A stretch of DNA of 9,158 nucleotides from Blastocatellia bacterium (GCA_016789295.1 JAEUQL010000126.1:1-9158); one strand, 5' to 3'. Shown: positions 1 to 6,108, counted from the stretch's first letter. Notes: generated by a model from the letters alone, not told the origin. Numbers and translations: made by a program.

Positions 1-907
1 CAATATCTTCACGACTGAGGTTGAGTGCTTTTTGTGTAGCTAGAAAATTCTCTCCAATATAGCCGCCAAAGTATGCAGGATCGTCAGAGTTGATAGTTAC
101 GCATAGTCCTAGATCTAAGAGTTTCTTCAAATTGTGTTCTTGAAGAGTTTTAAAAACACAGAGCTTCACGTTTGATAGTGGGCAGACAGTCAATGGAATC
201 TGGTTTCTGCATAGCTTTTCTACTAGCAGGCTGTCTTCAATAGCTCGAACACCGTGGTCGATTCTTGATACTTTTAGTAGATCGATAGCTTCCCAAACAT
301 ATTCTGGAGGCCCTTCTTCTCCTGCATGTGCAACAGTAAGTAGACCTTCATTACGTGCTTTTTCAAACACTTGCTTAAACTTTGACGGTGGGTGGCCCAC
401 TTCTGAAGAATCTAACCCTACAGCAACTATCTTATCTTTTGCTGAAAGTATTTGTTGAAGTGTCTCCATGGCAGACTCTTCGCTCAAATGTCTTAAAAAA
501 CAGGCTATCAGTTTTGAAGAGATGTTGAGTTTCTCTTTTGCGTCTTTGAGTGCCCGATAAATACCGTTAACTACTGTCTCAAACTTTACACCTCTTTCTG
601 TGTGTGCCTGCGGGTCAAAGAAAATCTCTGTGTGACGGACATTATCTTGGCTGGCTTTTTCAAGGTATGCCCAAGTCATCTCATAAAAGTCTTGCTCGTA
701 AAGTAGCACTTGCATACCTTCATAGTAGATATCTAAAAAAGACTGGAGATCAGTAAACTGATAAGCTTTACGTACTTGTTCAATAGAGTCAAAACGTAGT
801 TTTACGCTGTTGCGCTGAGCTATGGCAAACATCGTTTCAGGTTCTAGAGAGCCTTCAATGTGTATGTGTAGTTCTGCTTTTGGAATATTTTGAATGAAGT
901 CTTTCAT
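1..907 (-). CDS. Adenine/adenosine deaminase family protein, probably adenine deaminase (partial, C-terminus off the left edge)
   Basis: This is a cytoplasmic zinc-dependent purine deaminase of the Add family, which hydrolytically removes the 6-amino group of adenine or adenosine for purine salvage. I translated 302 residues from the ATG at 905-907, preceded by a good AAGGGGG ribosome site. The N-terminal HIHIEGS has the two zinc histidines (about H14, H16). HAGEEGPPE carries H194 and the catalytic E197. DHGVRA carries H218. SDDPAYFGGY (about 274-283) carries the third zinc-ligand region, D275, and D276. The SDDPAYFGGY form, rather than NTDDP, is typical of the adenine deaminase branch (fungal Aah1 and bacterial homologues), so adenine is the likelier substrate; this is family knowledge, not proof. 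The family is usually about 320-345 residues, so only some 20-40 are missing. It is transcribed away from the lipoprotein genes to its right. Confidence 0.9.
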   Translation of the reverse strand, partial: MKDFIQNIPKAELHIHIEGSLEPETMFAIAQRNSVKLRFDSIEQVRKAYQFTDLQSFLDIYYEGMQVLLYEQDFYEMTWAYLEKASQDNVRHTEIFFDPQAHTERGVKFETVVNGIYRALKDAKEKLNISSKLIACFLRHLSEESAMETLQQILSAKDKIVAVGLDSSEVGHPPSKFKQVFEKARNEGLLTVAHAGEEGPPEYVWEAIDLLKVSRIDHGVRAIEDSLLVEKLCRNQIPLTVCPLSNVKLCVFKTLQEHNLKKLLDLGLCVTINSDDPAYFGGYIGENFLATQKALNLSREDI

Positions 908-936
908 ACGCCCCCTTTTTACTTTTTTTGACACTC

Positions 937-1095
937 CAACGGCTGAAGCCATTGTATTCTTTTAGTCGCTAAAGAAGTAGTCGGAAAAACTCGCACCTAC
1001 TGTTAGAGACAGTCCAATCGCTTCCAAGCCGTAAAAGTATCACCCATCAGCCTCACAACTAAAGTCGTGGGCTTTCTCGTGGAAGATCTGTAACA
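937..1095 (+). mobile_element. Candidate transposase-less IS200/IS605-type element with omega-RNA-like right end
   Basis: This stretch codes for nothing obvious but is packed with hairpins. The left side has CAAcGGCT-GA-AGCCaTTG at 937-954, then TTTAG-TCG-CTAAA (961-973) and ACTGT-TAGAG-ACAGT (999-1013). The right side has an imperfect hairpin at 1049-1073 with loop TAAA (CACAAC / GTCGTG core) and a long-range CTTCCA (1021-1026) / TGGAAG (1080-1085) pairing. The wording ACTAAAGTCGTGGGCTTTC recalls the right ends of IS605/tnpB elements from memory, and subterminal hairpins without terminal inverted repeats are the hallmark of that superfamily. Possible left flank TTGAC lies at 929-933. No tnpA or tnpB is present, so it would be a non-autonomous or decayed copy. 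The outer boundaries are approximate. It might instead be an unrelated structured RNA. Confidence 0.35.
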
Positions 1096-1200
1096 ATCGC
1101 TTTTACCAGACTTTGTATAGTAGATCAAGCTTTAGATATATAGTAGACGCTGCAAAGATTTTGCTGCTCCTTACAATCTAGGTTATGCTTTTGTGGTAGT

Positions 1201-1230
1201 TTGACAAACAAGAAAATTGTGGAAAATTAT
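1201..1230 (+). promoter_or_regulatory. Candidate sigma-70 promoter for the lipoprotein pair
   Basis: TTGACA (1201-1206) is a perfect -35 box, followed after 18 bases by AATTAT (1225-1230), a four-of-six -10 match. Initiation would fall about 7-8 bases before the ATG at 1244, giving an almost leaderless mRNA. That agrees with the lack of a clear Shine-Dalgarno sequence there. Base matches only. Confidence 0.35.
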
Positions 1231-1243
1231 TGGGCATTAAGTA

Positions 1244-1969
1244 ATGATGAAACCGCTTTCAGCTCTCTTGATAATTCTATCCCTACTCTCTTTTGGTTGT
1301 CGCCAGCCACTTAACAAGCAAGTAGAAAAGAGTTCTAATAATAATAAACTAGCATCTGATAAAACATCTACCACATCTATCATAGATGCCGATGTTATAA
1401 CCGATTCAATAGATATTGTATTGGGTAGGAAGCGTGCATCGGAGTCTGAACGACAGCAGGCAGCAGAACTTCTAAAAACGGTTGTTTCTGTAAAAGAGAT
1501 TAAGCAAGCTCGCAGTTTAAGAAAAGATAAAAAGCTTCTTGAAGATATCTATCCAAAAGAAACAACAATAGTAAATGTTGATGGTCAGCGATTGTTTTGG
1601 ACAGCTTATGACCGCAAGCATTTTGCTGCACGCCACTTGATCGACTATTTTGATCAATCTGATATAAAAGAGAAAAACAGTTGGTGGCCTGCAGGGACAA
1701 CTCCTGAACAACTCGATGATTATCTAGAAGCTACACTGCAAGCAAACAAGGCAGAGATAAGGCTTCCTGAACCAGGCAATAATGGAAAGGGTTTTAAGTA
1801 TTTCGAGTTTAAACTTTTTAGTAAAAATAGTGTAAAAACTGATAATAGTATAAAAGTTAGGATAGGAATAGAAAGTGATGGACGAGTGACAAGCTTTTTT
1901 GCCACTAGCGGCCAAAATATTGTAAGTTTAACAGAGTCTGATATTAGGAAAATTCTTGAAGCTATATGA
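1244..1969 (+). CDS. Lipoprotein with a possible BECR/EndoU-like C-terminal domain
   Basis: I do not recognise this 241-residue protein with certainty. Residues 1-18 form a short lipoprotein signal peptide (K3, hydrophobic stretch, then LSFG before Cys19), so it is probably exported and lipid-anchored. Residues 20-60 are a polar, Asn/Ser/Thr-rich linker. Residues 61-110 are charged and helical. From about 115 the chain looks like a compact alpha/beta domain: AYDRKHFAARHLIDYF (121-136), SWWPAGTTPEQLDDYL (146-161), two strands at 183-192 and 203-209, then SDGRVTSFFATSG (211-223). This order of a His-rich helix, Ser/Trp-Pro turn, acidic helix and strands ending in TSG recalls BECR-fold ribonuclease toxins. 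H126, H131, K204 and T221/S222 would be the candidates for catalysis. This is pattern memory, not a profile hit. The start has no strong ribosome site, and an ATG repeats at 1247. The stop overlaps the next lipoprotein start as ATGA, implying co-translation. Confidence 0.8.
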   Translation: MMKPLSALLIILSLLSFGCRQPLNKQVEKSSNNNKLASDKTSTTSIIDADVITDSIDIVLGRKRASESERQQAAELLKTVVSVKEIKQARSLRKDKKLLEDIYPKETTIVNVDGQRLFWTAYDRKHFAARHLIDYFDQSDIKEKNSWWPAGTTPEQLDDYLEATLQANKAEIRLPEPGNNGKGFKYFEFKLFSKNSVKTDNSIKVRIGIESDGRVTSFFATSGQNIVSLTESDIRKILEAI

Positions 1970-2433
1970 AAAGAACACTTCTTATTTTCATCTTTCTCTT
2001 TACATTAACCTTCTTAGTTTCTTGTAGTAGTAGAGAGCCTGTAAAGACAACTTCAACACAGACAAAGCAAAGAAAAAGTAGCATTGATGAGAGTCGGCCT
2101 ATTATCAAAGTTTTGAGGCTTTCAGAACAGGTACATTTTAGGATGCGCTATTTTGCAGAAGAATCAAAGACTACTTTTACTTCTGACAAACAGATAGCAC
2201 TTTTTAAGAATGTACAAAGTACGCTAAAGCCTACTTGTCAGCAGATGAAAGCTGTTATTGAAAAGTCTGGAGAGTTTGATAATAGAAAAGAGGCTGTAGA
2301 TATGGAATCAGCCTGCTCAAAGCTCTACTTGGCTTTTGAACAAGAAAAACTAGAAGCCATAAAACTGGCTATAAAAGACTTTTACGCAGTCTATTCAAAG
2401 CTCAGATTTGTGGCTCTTGGTGAGAGAAGTTAA
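1966..2433 (+). CDS. Small lipoprotein of unknown function, coupled to the preceding gene
   Basis: A 155-residue protein with a textbook lipoprotein signal: MKR, a hydrophobic core of about 14 residues, then LVSC with the lipidated Cys at position 20. After a Ser/Thr/Lys-rich linker (21-45), the remaining residues look largely alpha-helical. They contain two cysteines (around Cys76 in PTCQQM and Cys98 in ESACSK) that could form a disulfide in the periplasm. No family is recognised. Its ATG sits inside the TGA of the upstream lipoprotein gene (ATGA, 1966-1969) and has only a weak, distant AGGA, so translation is likely coupled. If the upstream protein were a toxin, this could be a partner or immunity protein, but an exported immunity protein would not protect against a cytoplasmic RNase, so that reading is weak. 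The stop codon abuts the convergent gene with no gap. Confidence 0.8.
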   Translation: MKRTLLIFIFLFTLTFLVSCSSREPVKTTSTQTKQRKSSIDESRPIIKVLRLSEQVHFRMRYFAEESKTTFTSDKQIALFKNVQSTLKPTCQQMKAVIEKSGEFDNRKEAVDMESACSKLYLAFEQEKLEAIKLAIKDFYAVYSKLRFVALGERS

Positions 2434-2453
2434 CTACTCTTCTCTACTTTTTT
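2423..2453 (+). terminator. Intrinsic terminator at a convergent junction
   Basis: AGAGAAG (2423-2429) pairs perfectly with CTTCTCT (2439-2445) around a nine-base loop and is followed by TTTTTT (2448-2453). It would end the lipoprotein transcript. The loop contains the stop codons of both converging genes (TAA on plus, TAG on minus), and the T-run lies inside the opposing coding region. Confidence 0.5.
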
Positions 2454-2847
2454 CTTCTAAAAGATACTCTACAATTCTGTTTGTGGCATCAAGTGTAGCT
2501 TTGGCTCCACATTGTACATCTTCATCTGAAGAGCCTCGACAAGTTCCTATTAGAGAAAAATTCTCTTGTTGATAATTCATATCAATAGTTACTACAAAAA
2601 GATGATCCATTATTGGATCAGGATGTACTTTACCTACACTCTTTACAGAAGCTTCAACAGGAAGATTAAGATAGCTCTTTATAGCTTCTAGCGTAGCAAC
2701 TGCGGTTGCATGAAGTTCATTATTTGTTTCTGAGATGGTGCTACAGCCTACAAATTCATTTTCGTCTGCAGTCAGTACTACAATTACTTCGCGCTCAACT
2801 GCATTTCTGCTTGAGAGACTGGCTGATTTAAGGATAAGTCGTTGCAC
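2434..2847 (-). CDS. Hypothetical protein with an internal duplication
   Basis: A 137-residue protein with no signal peptide, so cytoplasmic. It is made of two similar halves. Residues about 19-60 contain REVIVVLTADENEFVG followed by HATAVATLEAIKSYL. Residues about 82-130 contain HLFVVTIDMN, FSLIGTC and QCGAKATLDATNRIVEYL. Each half looks like two strands followed by a helix carrying A-x-ATL-[ED]-A. This beta-beta-alpha pattern resembles the two-part regulatory (LeuA dimer) domain of isopropylmalate synthase, a small-molecule-sensing fold, but no catalytic domain is present and the similarity is my impression only. The start is GTG at 2845-2847, supported by AGAGG about 8 bases upstream. It ends against the convergent lipoprotein gene and is divergent from the VWA gene. 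Function unknown. Confidence 0.75.
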   Translation of the reverse strand: MQRLILKSASLSSRNAVEREVIVVLTADENEFVGCSTISETNNELHATAVATLEAIKSYLNLPVEASVKSVGKVHPDPIMDHLFVVTIDMNYQQENFSLIGTCRGSSDEDVQCGAKATLDATNRIVEYLLEEKSREE

Positions 2848-2873
2848 GTTTTAACCTCTATTTAAGGAAAGAA

Positions 2874-2913
2874 TTGACTGGGCAATTTTTCTAGTTTTTT
2901 ATCTATCAGTCAA
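2874..2913. repeat. Inverted repeat upstream of the duplicated-domain gene
   Basis: TTGACTG (2874-2880) and CAGTCAA (2907-2913) form a perfect 7-bp inverted repeat separated by 26 AT-rich bases. On the minus strand the second arm supplies TTGACT, a plausible -35 box for the gene starting at 2847, so the repeat could be an operator or promoter-proximal hairpin. No convincing -10 at standard spacing was found. Confidence 0.25.
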
Positions 2914-2992
2914 GTGTTGAGTTCGGCGAAAGAATGATTTACTGAGCAGCATAGTCCCTAACTGTAGCTATATTATGGCAACTCGTCCAAAC

Positions 2993-3021
2993 TTTATCTG
3001 TTTCGTCCTCGTCTTTAAAAT
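2993..3021 (+). promoter_or_regulatory. Candidate promoter for the VWA gene
   Basis: TTTATC (2993-2998), a 17-base spacer and TAAAAT (3016-3021, five of six -10 matches) predict initiation near 3028. That is exactly where the first leader hairpin begins, which strengthens the call despite the weak -35. Another -10-like TATATT lies at about 2969-2974 without a -35. Confidence 0.4.
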
Positions 3022-3027
3022 ATAGAG

Positions 3028-3109
3028 GCAACCAGAAAACTGGTGGCAGAATCAGTATCAAAAAGTTTTTAATACTGATTTAGAGAGTTAAGAAAGGTTG
3101 CTCTCTAAA
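3028..3109 (+). promoter_or_regulatory. Structured 5' leader: three tandem hairpins
   Basis: Three hairpins follow one another in the predicted untranslated leader of the VWA gene. Hairpin 1 (3028-3047) has ACCAG-AAAA-CTGGT with an outer GC pair. Hairpin 2 (3050-3080) pairs AATCAGTAT with ATACTGATT and continues through A5/T5. Hairpin 3 (3081-3107, extendable to 3079-3109) pairs TAGAGAG with CTCTCTA around a 13-base loop containing AAAGG. Hairpins 2 and 3 share two bases if fully extended, so they stack coaxially or compete. No poly-T follows, so these are not ordinary terminators. I match no known riboswitch. A role in mRNA stability or translational control is possible. Confidence 0.5.
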
Positions 3110-3146
3110 CTCTGTGTTTACAGTTTGTTACAAGGAGGTGGCCAGT

Positions 3147-4085
3147 ATGCGTAACAAAATATATGTGATACTGAGTGTTGTAGCTTTGCTACTGACGTTT
3201 TCTGTTCCAATCTTTGCACAGGAGATAAAAGCTTCTCAAAGTACTATCAAAACTTTAACTGTTACTGTAGAAATGGAAGGGAAAGCGAATATACCTTTTC
3301 TAGATGAGAAAGACTTTTTGGTTTCAGAAAATGGTCAACGTCAAGAGGTAATTTCTGCTGTTGCAGCATCGAGTGGAAATGCTCCTCTCAATCTCGCCAT
3401 AGTGATTGAGGAAGGATTGCCACAGATTAATAGAGAGATAAATGCTCTAAAAGAGTTTGTAAAAGGTCTTCCAACTGGCTCTCAAGTAATGATCGCTTAT
3501 GTACAGAATGGCCGCCTTGCTGTACAGCAACCCTTTACATCCAGCCTCACTGAAGCATCTGAAAAATTTAGGGTTGTTCCTACTTTAATGGGCAATTACA
3601 CCAGTCCTTATTGGGGACTAGTTGAAAGTATGAAGATGTTTAACGGTTTTAGAGAAGGTCGTAATGAGGTTCTTTTCATATCGAAGGGATTAGACCCATT
3701 CTACGGTTCCAACTCTAACCCATCTGCAAACCCTGCAATAGAACAGGCAATAGCTATTGCGGAGCGTGAGAACATAACAGTTTTTGCTCTTTACTCACCA
3801 CGAGCGGATCAGCTTTCCTCTGTTGGTGGTAGAAGACGTTTTCTAACAGTTCAAGGTCAGAATGCACTGATATACATGGCAGAAAGAACAGGTGGAGAAG
3901 CGTTTATTGGAGCAGACGGTTATGTAACCTTTGACGCTCCATTAAAAGAGTTTGGCAAGCTTCTTGACCAGCAATACCTAATTACTTACAGGTCTTCTAT
4001 GCAGACTGGTAAGTATAGAAGCATAAAAGTTAAGACCGACTACTCTAATGTCAAGATCAGAACAGTAAAAGGATACAATTTTTGA
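3147..4085 (+). CDS. Secreted VWA-domain protein, acidobacterial VWFA-related family
   Basis: The 312-residue protein begins with a Sec signal peptide (MRNK, hydrophobic 5-22, likely cleavage after IFA at residue 24). A short beta-rich segment (34-72: TVTVEMEG, FLDEKDFLVSENGQRQEV) precedes the VWA fold (about 80-283). The opening 'V-x-D-x-x-x-F-x-V-x-E-[ND]-G' style followed by VWA is the signature layout of the VWFA-related Acidobacterial family, whose function is unknown. The metal site appears degenerate: the usual DxSxS is IVIEEGLPQ (85-93), and the later T/S-D-G is SKG (179-181), although a candidate T152 remains. It may therefore bind partners without a metal ion. I chose ATG 3147 because AAGGAGGTG (3132-3140) sits at ideal spacing and the signal peptide starts there; an in-frame GTG at 3114 would put the ribosome site inside the gene. 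It is monocistronic, with its own structured leader and a 3' hairpin. Confidence 0.85.
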   Translation: MRNKIYVILSVVALLLTFSVPIFAQEIKASQSTIKTLTVTVEMEGKANIPFLDEKDFLVSENGQRQEVISAVAASSGNAPLNLAIVIEEGLPQINREINALKEFVKGLPTGSQVMIAYVQNGRLAVQQPFTSSLTEASEKFRVVPTLMGNYTSPYWGLVESMKMFNGFREGRNEVLFISKGLDPFYGSNSNPSANPAIEQAIAIAERENITVFALYSPRADQLSSVGGRRRFLTVQGQNALIYMAERTGGEAFIGADGYVTFDAPLKEFGKLLDQQYLITYRSSMQTGKYRSIKVKTDYSNVKIRTVKGYNF

Positions 4086-4095
4086 TAGTGAAAAA

Positions 4096-4116
4096 GGGGA
4101 AGGGTTTTCCTTCCCC
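4096..4116. terminator. Strong GC-rich hairpin downstream of the VWA gene
   Basis: GGGGAAGG (4096-4103) pairs perfectly with CCTTCCCC (4109-4116) around GTTTT. An A5 tract precedes it on the plus strand, so the canonical U-tract lies on the minus-strand transcript, although the gene it follows is on plus. It may act as a bidirectional terminator or a 3'-end stabiliser for the VWA mRNA. Confidence 0.5.
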
Positions 4117-4190
4117 ATAAAGCTTTCTATATTCCTCCAAATAAGCTCTATAAAATTTTTTAAGTTGGTTATGTTGTGAGAATATGTAGT

Positions 4191-4196
4191 TATAAT
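4191..4196 (+). promoter_or_regulatory. Candidate -10 box upstream of the membrane protein gene
   Basis: A perfect TATAAT lies 38 bases before the chosen ATG at 4235, predicting a leader of about 32 bases. The -35 is poor: TTGGTT at 4165-4170 is 20 bases away, which is too long for standard spacing. Confidence 0.35.
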
Positions 4197-4234
4197 GTCT
4201 CTAAACAACCGTATTAAAAATCTGGGTGTCAAAC

Positions 4235-4684
4235 ATGGAGAATAACTATCGCCTGCCATCGATTTGGATCGTTTGGCTTTCTGTTGCCTCACTTGGAGTA
4301 AGTTTTTTCGGACTTTTTTTGGTTCTTGCACCAACACTATCAACAAACTCTTTTTCTTTACTTGTCTATGCTGAGCCTGATCGTATTTCTAGATTTGGAA
4401 CTGAGGCTGTTAATTATATCCAACTTACACATGCAGTTATGGGAGCAGTGATGTTCGGTTGGGGTGTGATGATGCTTCTAATAGTCCGTACCTTATTTTT
4501 GCGTGGGTTGCCAGAAGTTTGGTCTATTCTTGTAGTTTCTCTTATTTCTTGGTTTGTGCCAGACACAACTTTCTCTTTGTGGTCTGGTTTCTGGCAAAAT
4601 GCAGTACTCAACCTTCTCTTCATGGCTCTATTTTTTGTGCCACTTGCAGCCACACGTCCTTTTTTTAAGCCAGCTTTGAAGTAG
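4235..4684 (+). CDS. Small four-helix membrane protein of unknown function
   Basis: This 149-residue protein has four likely transmembrane segments: about 10-33, 66-87, 95-115 and 119-139. Features that stand out are an NYIQLTHAVMGAVMFGWG stretch at the second helix, SWFVPDTTFSLWSGFWQNA between the third and fourth, and Pro plus Thr-Arg at the end. Buried polar residues (H67, D110, Q121, N122) suggest a functional rather than purely structural membrane protein. I recall similar uncharacterised bacterial proteins with an 'HA..G....GW' helix and a 'D[ST]..S...G...[HN]A..N' motif, but no named function. I prefer ATG 4235, with GGGTG about 6 bases upstream; an in-frame GTG at 4226 would add three residues. 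It stands alone between the VWA gene and murA, probably with its own promoter. Confidence 0.75.
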   Translation: MENNYRLPSIWIVWLSVASLGVSFFGLFLVLAPTLSTNSFSLLVYAEPDRISRFGTEAVNYIQLTHAVMGAVMFGWGVMMLLIVRTLFLRGLPEVWSILVVSLISWFVPDTTFSLWSGFWQNAVLNLLFMALFFVPLAATRPFFKPALK

Positions 4685-4769
4685 AAAACTCGACTACAAG
4701 TTGGAATAATAAAAATTGATATAGTTGGCTATGAAGAGCTTCGGCTGTCGTGCTAACATCAGTCCCACT

Positions 4770-4791
4770 GTAGAGTTACAACCATCTCTAC
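4770..4791 (+). promoter_or_regulatory. Hairpin in the murA leader
   Basis: GTAGAG (4770-4775) pairs with CTCTAC (4786-4791) around a ten-base loop, about 35 bases before the murA ATG. No poly-T of terminator type follows. It might influence murA translation, for which no strong ribosome site is visible, but a six-pair stem is weak evidence. Confidence 0.2.
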
Positions 4792-4826
4792 TTCTCTATT
4801 TTCAGTCAAAGGTTTTCTGTAATCTC

Positions 4827-6086
4827 ATGGATAAGTTTAGGATCATTGGGGGTAAGCGTTTAGAAGGCCGTGTAAGCATTAGTGGAGCAAAAAACTCTGC
4901 ACTACCTTGTATGGCTGCGTCTCTGCTTACTTCTGAAAATGTTGTGCTCCACAACCTTCCCTATGTTCGTGACATTATAACTATGCGCCGTCTACTTGAA
5001 GATATGGGCTGTATGGTTCTAATGCCAGAACGTCACACCCTCAAAATAGATGCTTCAAATATAAAGTTCTTTGAAGCTCCTTACGAACTAGTCAAAACAA
5101 TGCGTGCATCGGTTCTAGCGCTTGGTCCATTAGTAGCACGTTTTGGTCAAGCAGAAGTCTCTTTACCAGGCGGATGTGCAATTGGACAGCGACCTATAGA
5201 CCTTCACTTGAAGGGTTTAGAAATGTTGGGAGCAAAGATAGAACTTGTTGGAGGAAATGTTATTGCAAGAGCCGACAGGCTCAAAGGTAATAATATAGTT
5301 TTTGAGAAAGTAACTGTTACTGGCACAGAGAACATGATGATGGCTGCTGTATTGGCTGAAGGTGTTACAGTTTTAGAAAATGCAGCAAGAGAGCCAGAAG
5401 TTACAGACCTTGCTATTTTGCTAAACAGAATGGGTGCTCGAATAACTGGTGTTGGTAGTTCTACATTGAAAATAGAAGGCGTTAGTAAGCTACGCGGTGC
5501 AGAGCACACAATAATTCCTGATAGGATAGAGGCTGGTACCTTCCTTGTTGCAGGTGCTATAACCAAAGGTTCGTTAGAAATTACCGAGTGTAATCCAGAC
5601 CATATTGCCTCTGTTATAGATAAGCTTTCTGAAGCAGGTGTTAAAATAGAACGCCTCAGCGATGTAGCACTCAGAGTAGAGACTAATGGAAAGATAGTAG
5701 CTAAAGATATAACTACTGAACCTTTTCCAGACTTTCCTACTGATATGCAAGCACAGTATCTAGCACTGATGACACAAGCAGAGGGCAGTGCTGTTGTCAC
5801 CGAAAACATCTTTGAAAATCGATTTATGCACGCAAGTGAAATGATGAGGATGGGTGCTTCTATAACTGTTAAAGGCAATCAAGCAATTATTGAAGGTGGA
5901 AAGCAATTGACAGGAGCAAAAGTTTTGGCTTCAGATCTTCGTGCCAGTGCCTCATTGGTAATTGCTGGACTAAATGCTGATGGAGAAACTATAATTGACC
6001 GCGTTTATCATATCGACCGTGGATATGACAAGATAGAAGAAAAGCTCTGTAAAGTGGGTGCATCAATAGAAAGATTTAGAGATTAG
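4827..6086 (+). CDS. murA: UDP-N-acetylglucosamine 1-carboxyvinyltransferase (MurA)
   Basis: MurA transfers enolpyruvate from phosphoenolpyruvate to UDP-GlcNAc in the cytoplasm, the first committed step of peptidoglycan synthesis. The 419-residue product from ATG 4827 has the family's normal length and N-terminus (MDKFRIIGGKRLEGRVSISG). K22/N23 of the SGAKN motif are present. The catalytic loop LPGGCAIGQRP carries Cys117, the residue that fosfomycin alkylates; enzymes with Asp here are naturally resistant, so this one is predicted sensitive. D306 in FPTDMQAQY matches the general-acid/base aspartate, and DLRASASL (370-377) contains R372, an active-site arginine. Two internally similar inside-out barrel domains are expected. 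The frame stays open upstream to a TTG at 4725 and ATG at 4731, but those 32-34 residues look unlike MurA. The ribosome site for 4827 is poor (AAAGG about 14 bases away), so the start is not fully settled. The HIT gene follows after 22 bases. Confidence 0.97.
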   Translation: MDKFRIIGGKRLEGRVSISGAKNSALPCMAASLLTSENVVLHNLPYVRDIITMRRLLEDMGCMVLMPERHTLKIDASNIKFFEAPYELVKTMRASVLALGPLVARFGQAEVSLPGGCAIGQRPIDLHLKGLEMLGAKIELVGGNVIARADRLKGNNIVFEKVTVTGTENMMMAAVLAEGVTVLENAAREPEVTDLAILLNRMGARITGVGSSTLKIEGVSKLRGAEHTIIPDRIEAGTFLVAGAITKGSLEITECNPDHIASVIDKLSEAGVKIERLSDVALRVETNGKIVAKDITTEPFPDFPTDMQAQYLALMTQAEGSAVVTENIFENRFMHASEMMRMGASITVKGNQAIIEGGKQLTGAKVLASDLRASASLVIAGLNADGETIIDRVYHIDRGYDKIEEKLCKVGASIERFRD

Positions 6087-6108
6087 ATAAAAACTAGAGG
6101 CATACTTT

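Larger units (their letters stand above)
908..1243. other. Non-coding region between the divergent deaminase and lipoprotein genes
   Basis: No credible open reading frame on either strand. It holds the ribosome site of the deaminase (908-920), the IS605-like structured segment and, from about 1096, AT-rich promoter-like sequence. A minus-strand TACAAT (951-956) inside the left hairpin could serve as a -10 for the deaminase gene, but no good -35 accompanies it. Confidence 0.6.

Noticed and set aside
1244..2847. Classical toxin-antitoxin operon
   Set aside because: The two small proteins on plus carry lipoprotein signals rather than a DNA-binding antitoxin, and the third gene is on the opposite strand; no autoregulatory operator is visible.
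3114..3146. GTG at 3114 as the VWA gene start
   Set aside because: It would place the excellent AAGGAGGTG site inside the coding region and spoil the signal peptide; ATG 3147 explains both.
3978..4346. Minus-strand open frame of 122 codons
   Set aside because: It overlaps the end of the VWA gene, the strong hairpin and the start of the membrane protein gene; composition is shadow-like.
5204..5878. Long open frame of 224 codons on the minus strand
   Set aside because: Lies wholly inside murA, antisense to a well-supported enzyme; the sequence is a low-complexity Ser/Ile/Val-rich shadow without a ribosome site or family resemblance.
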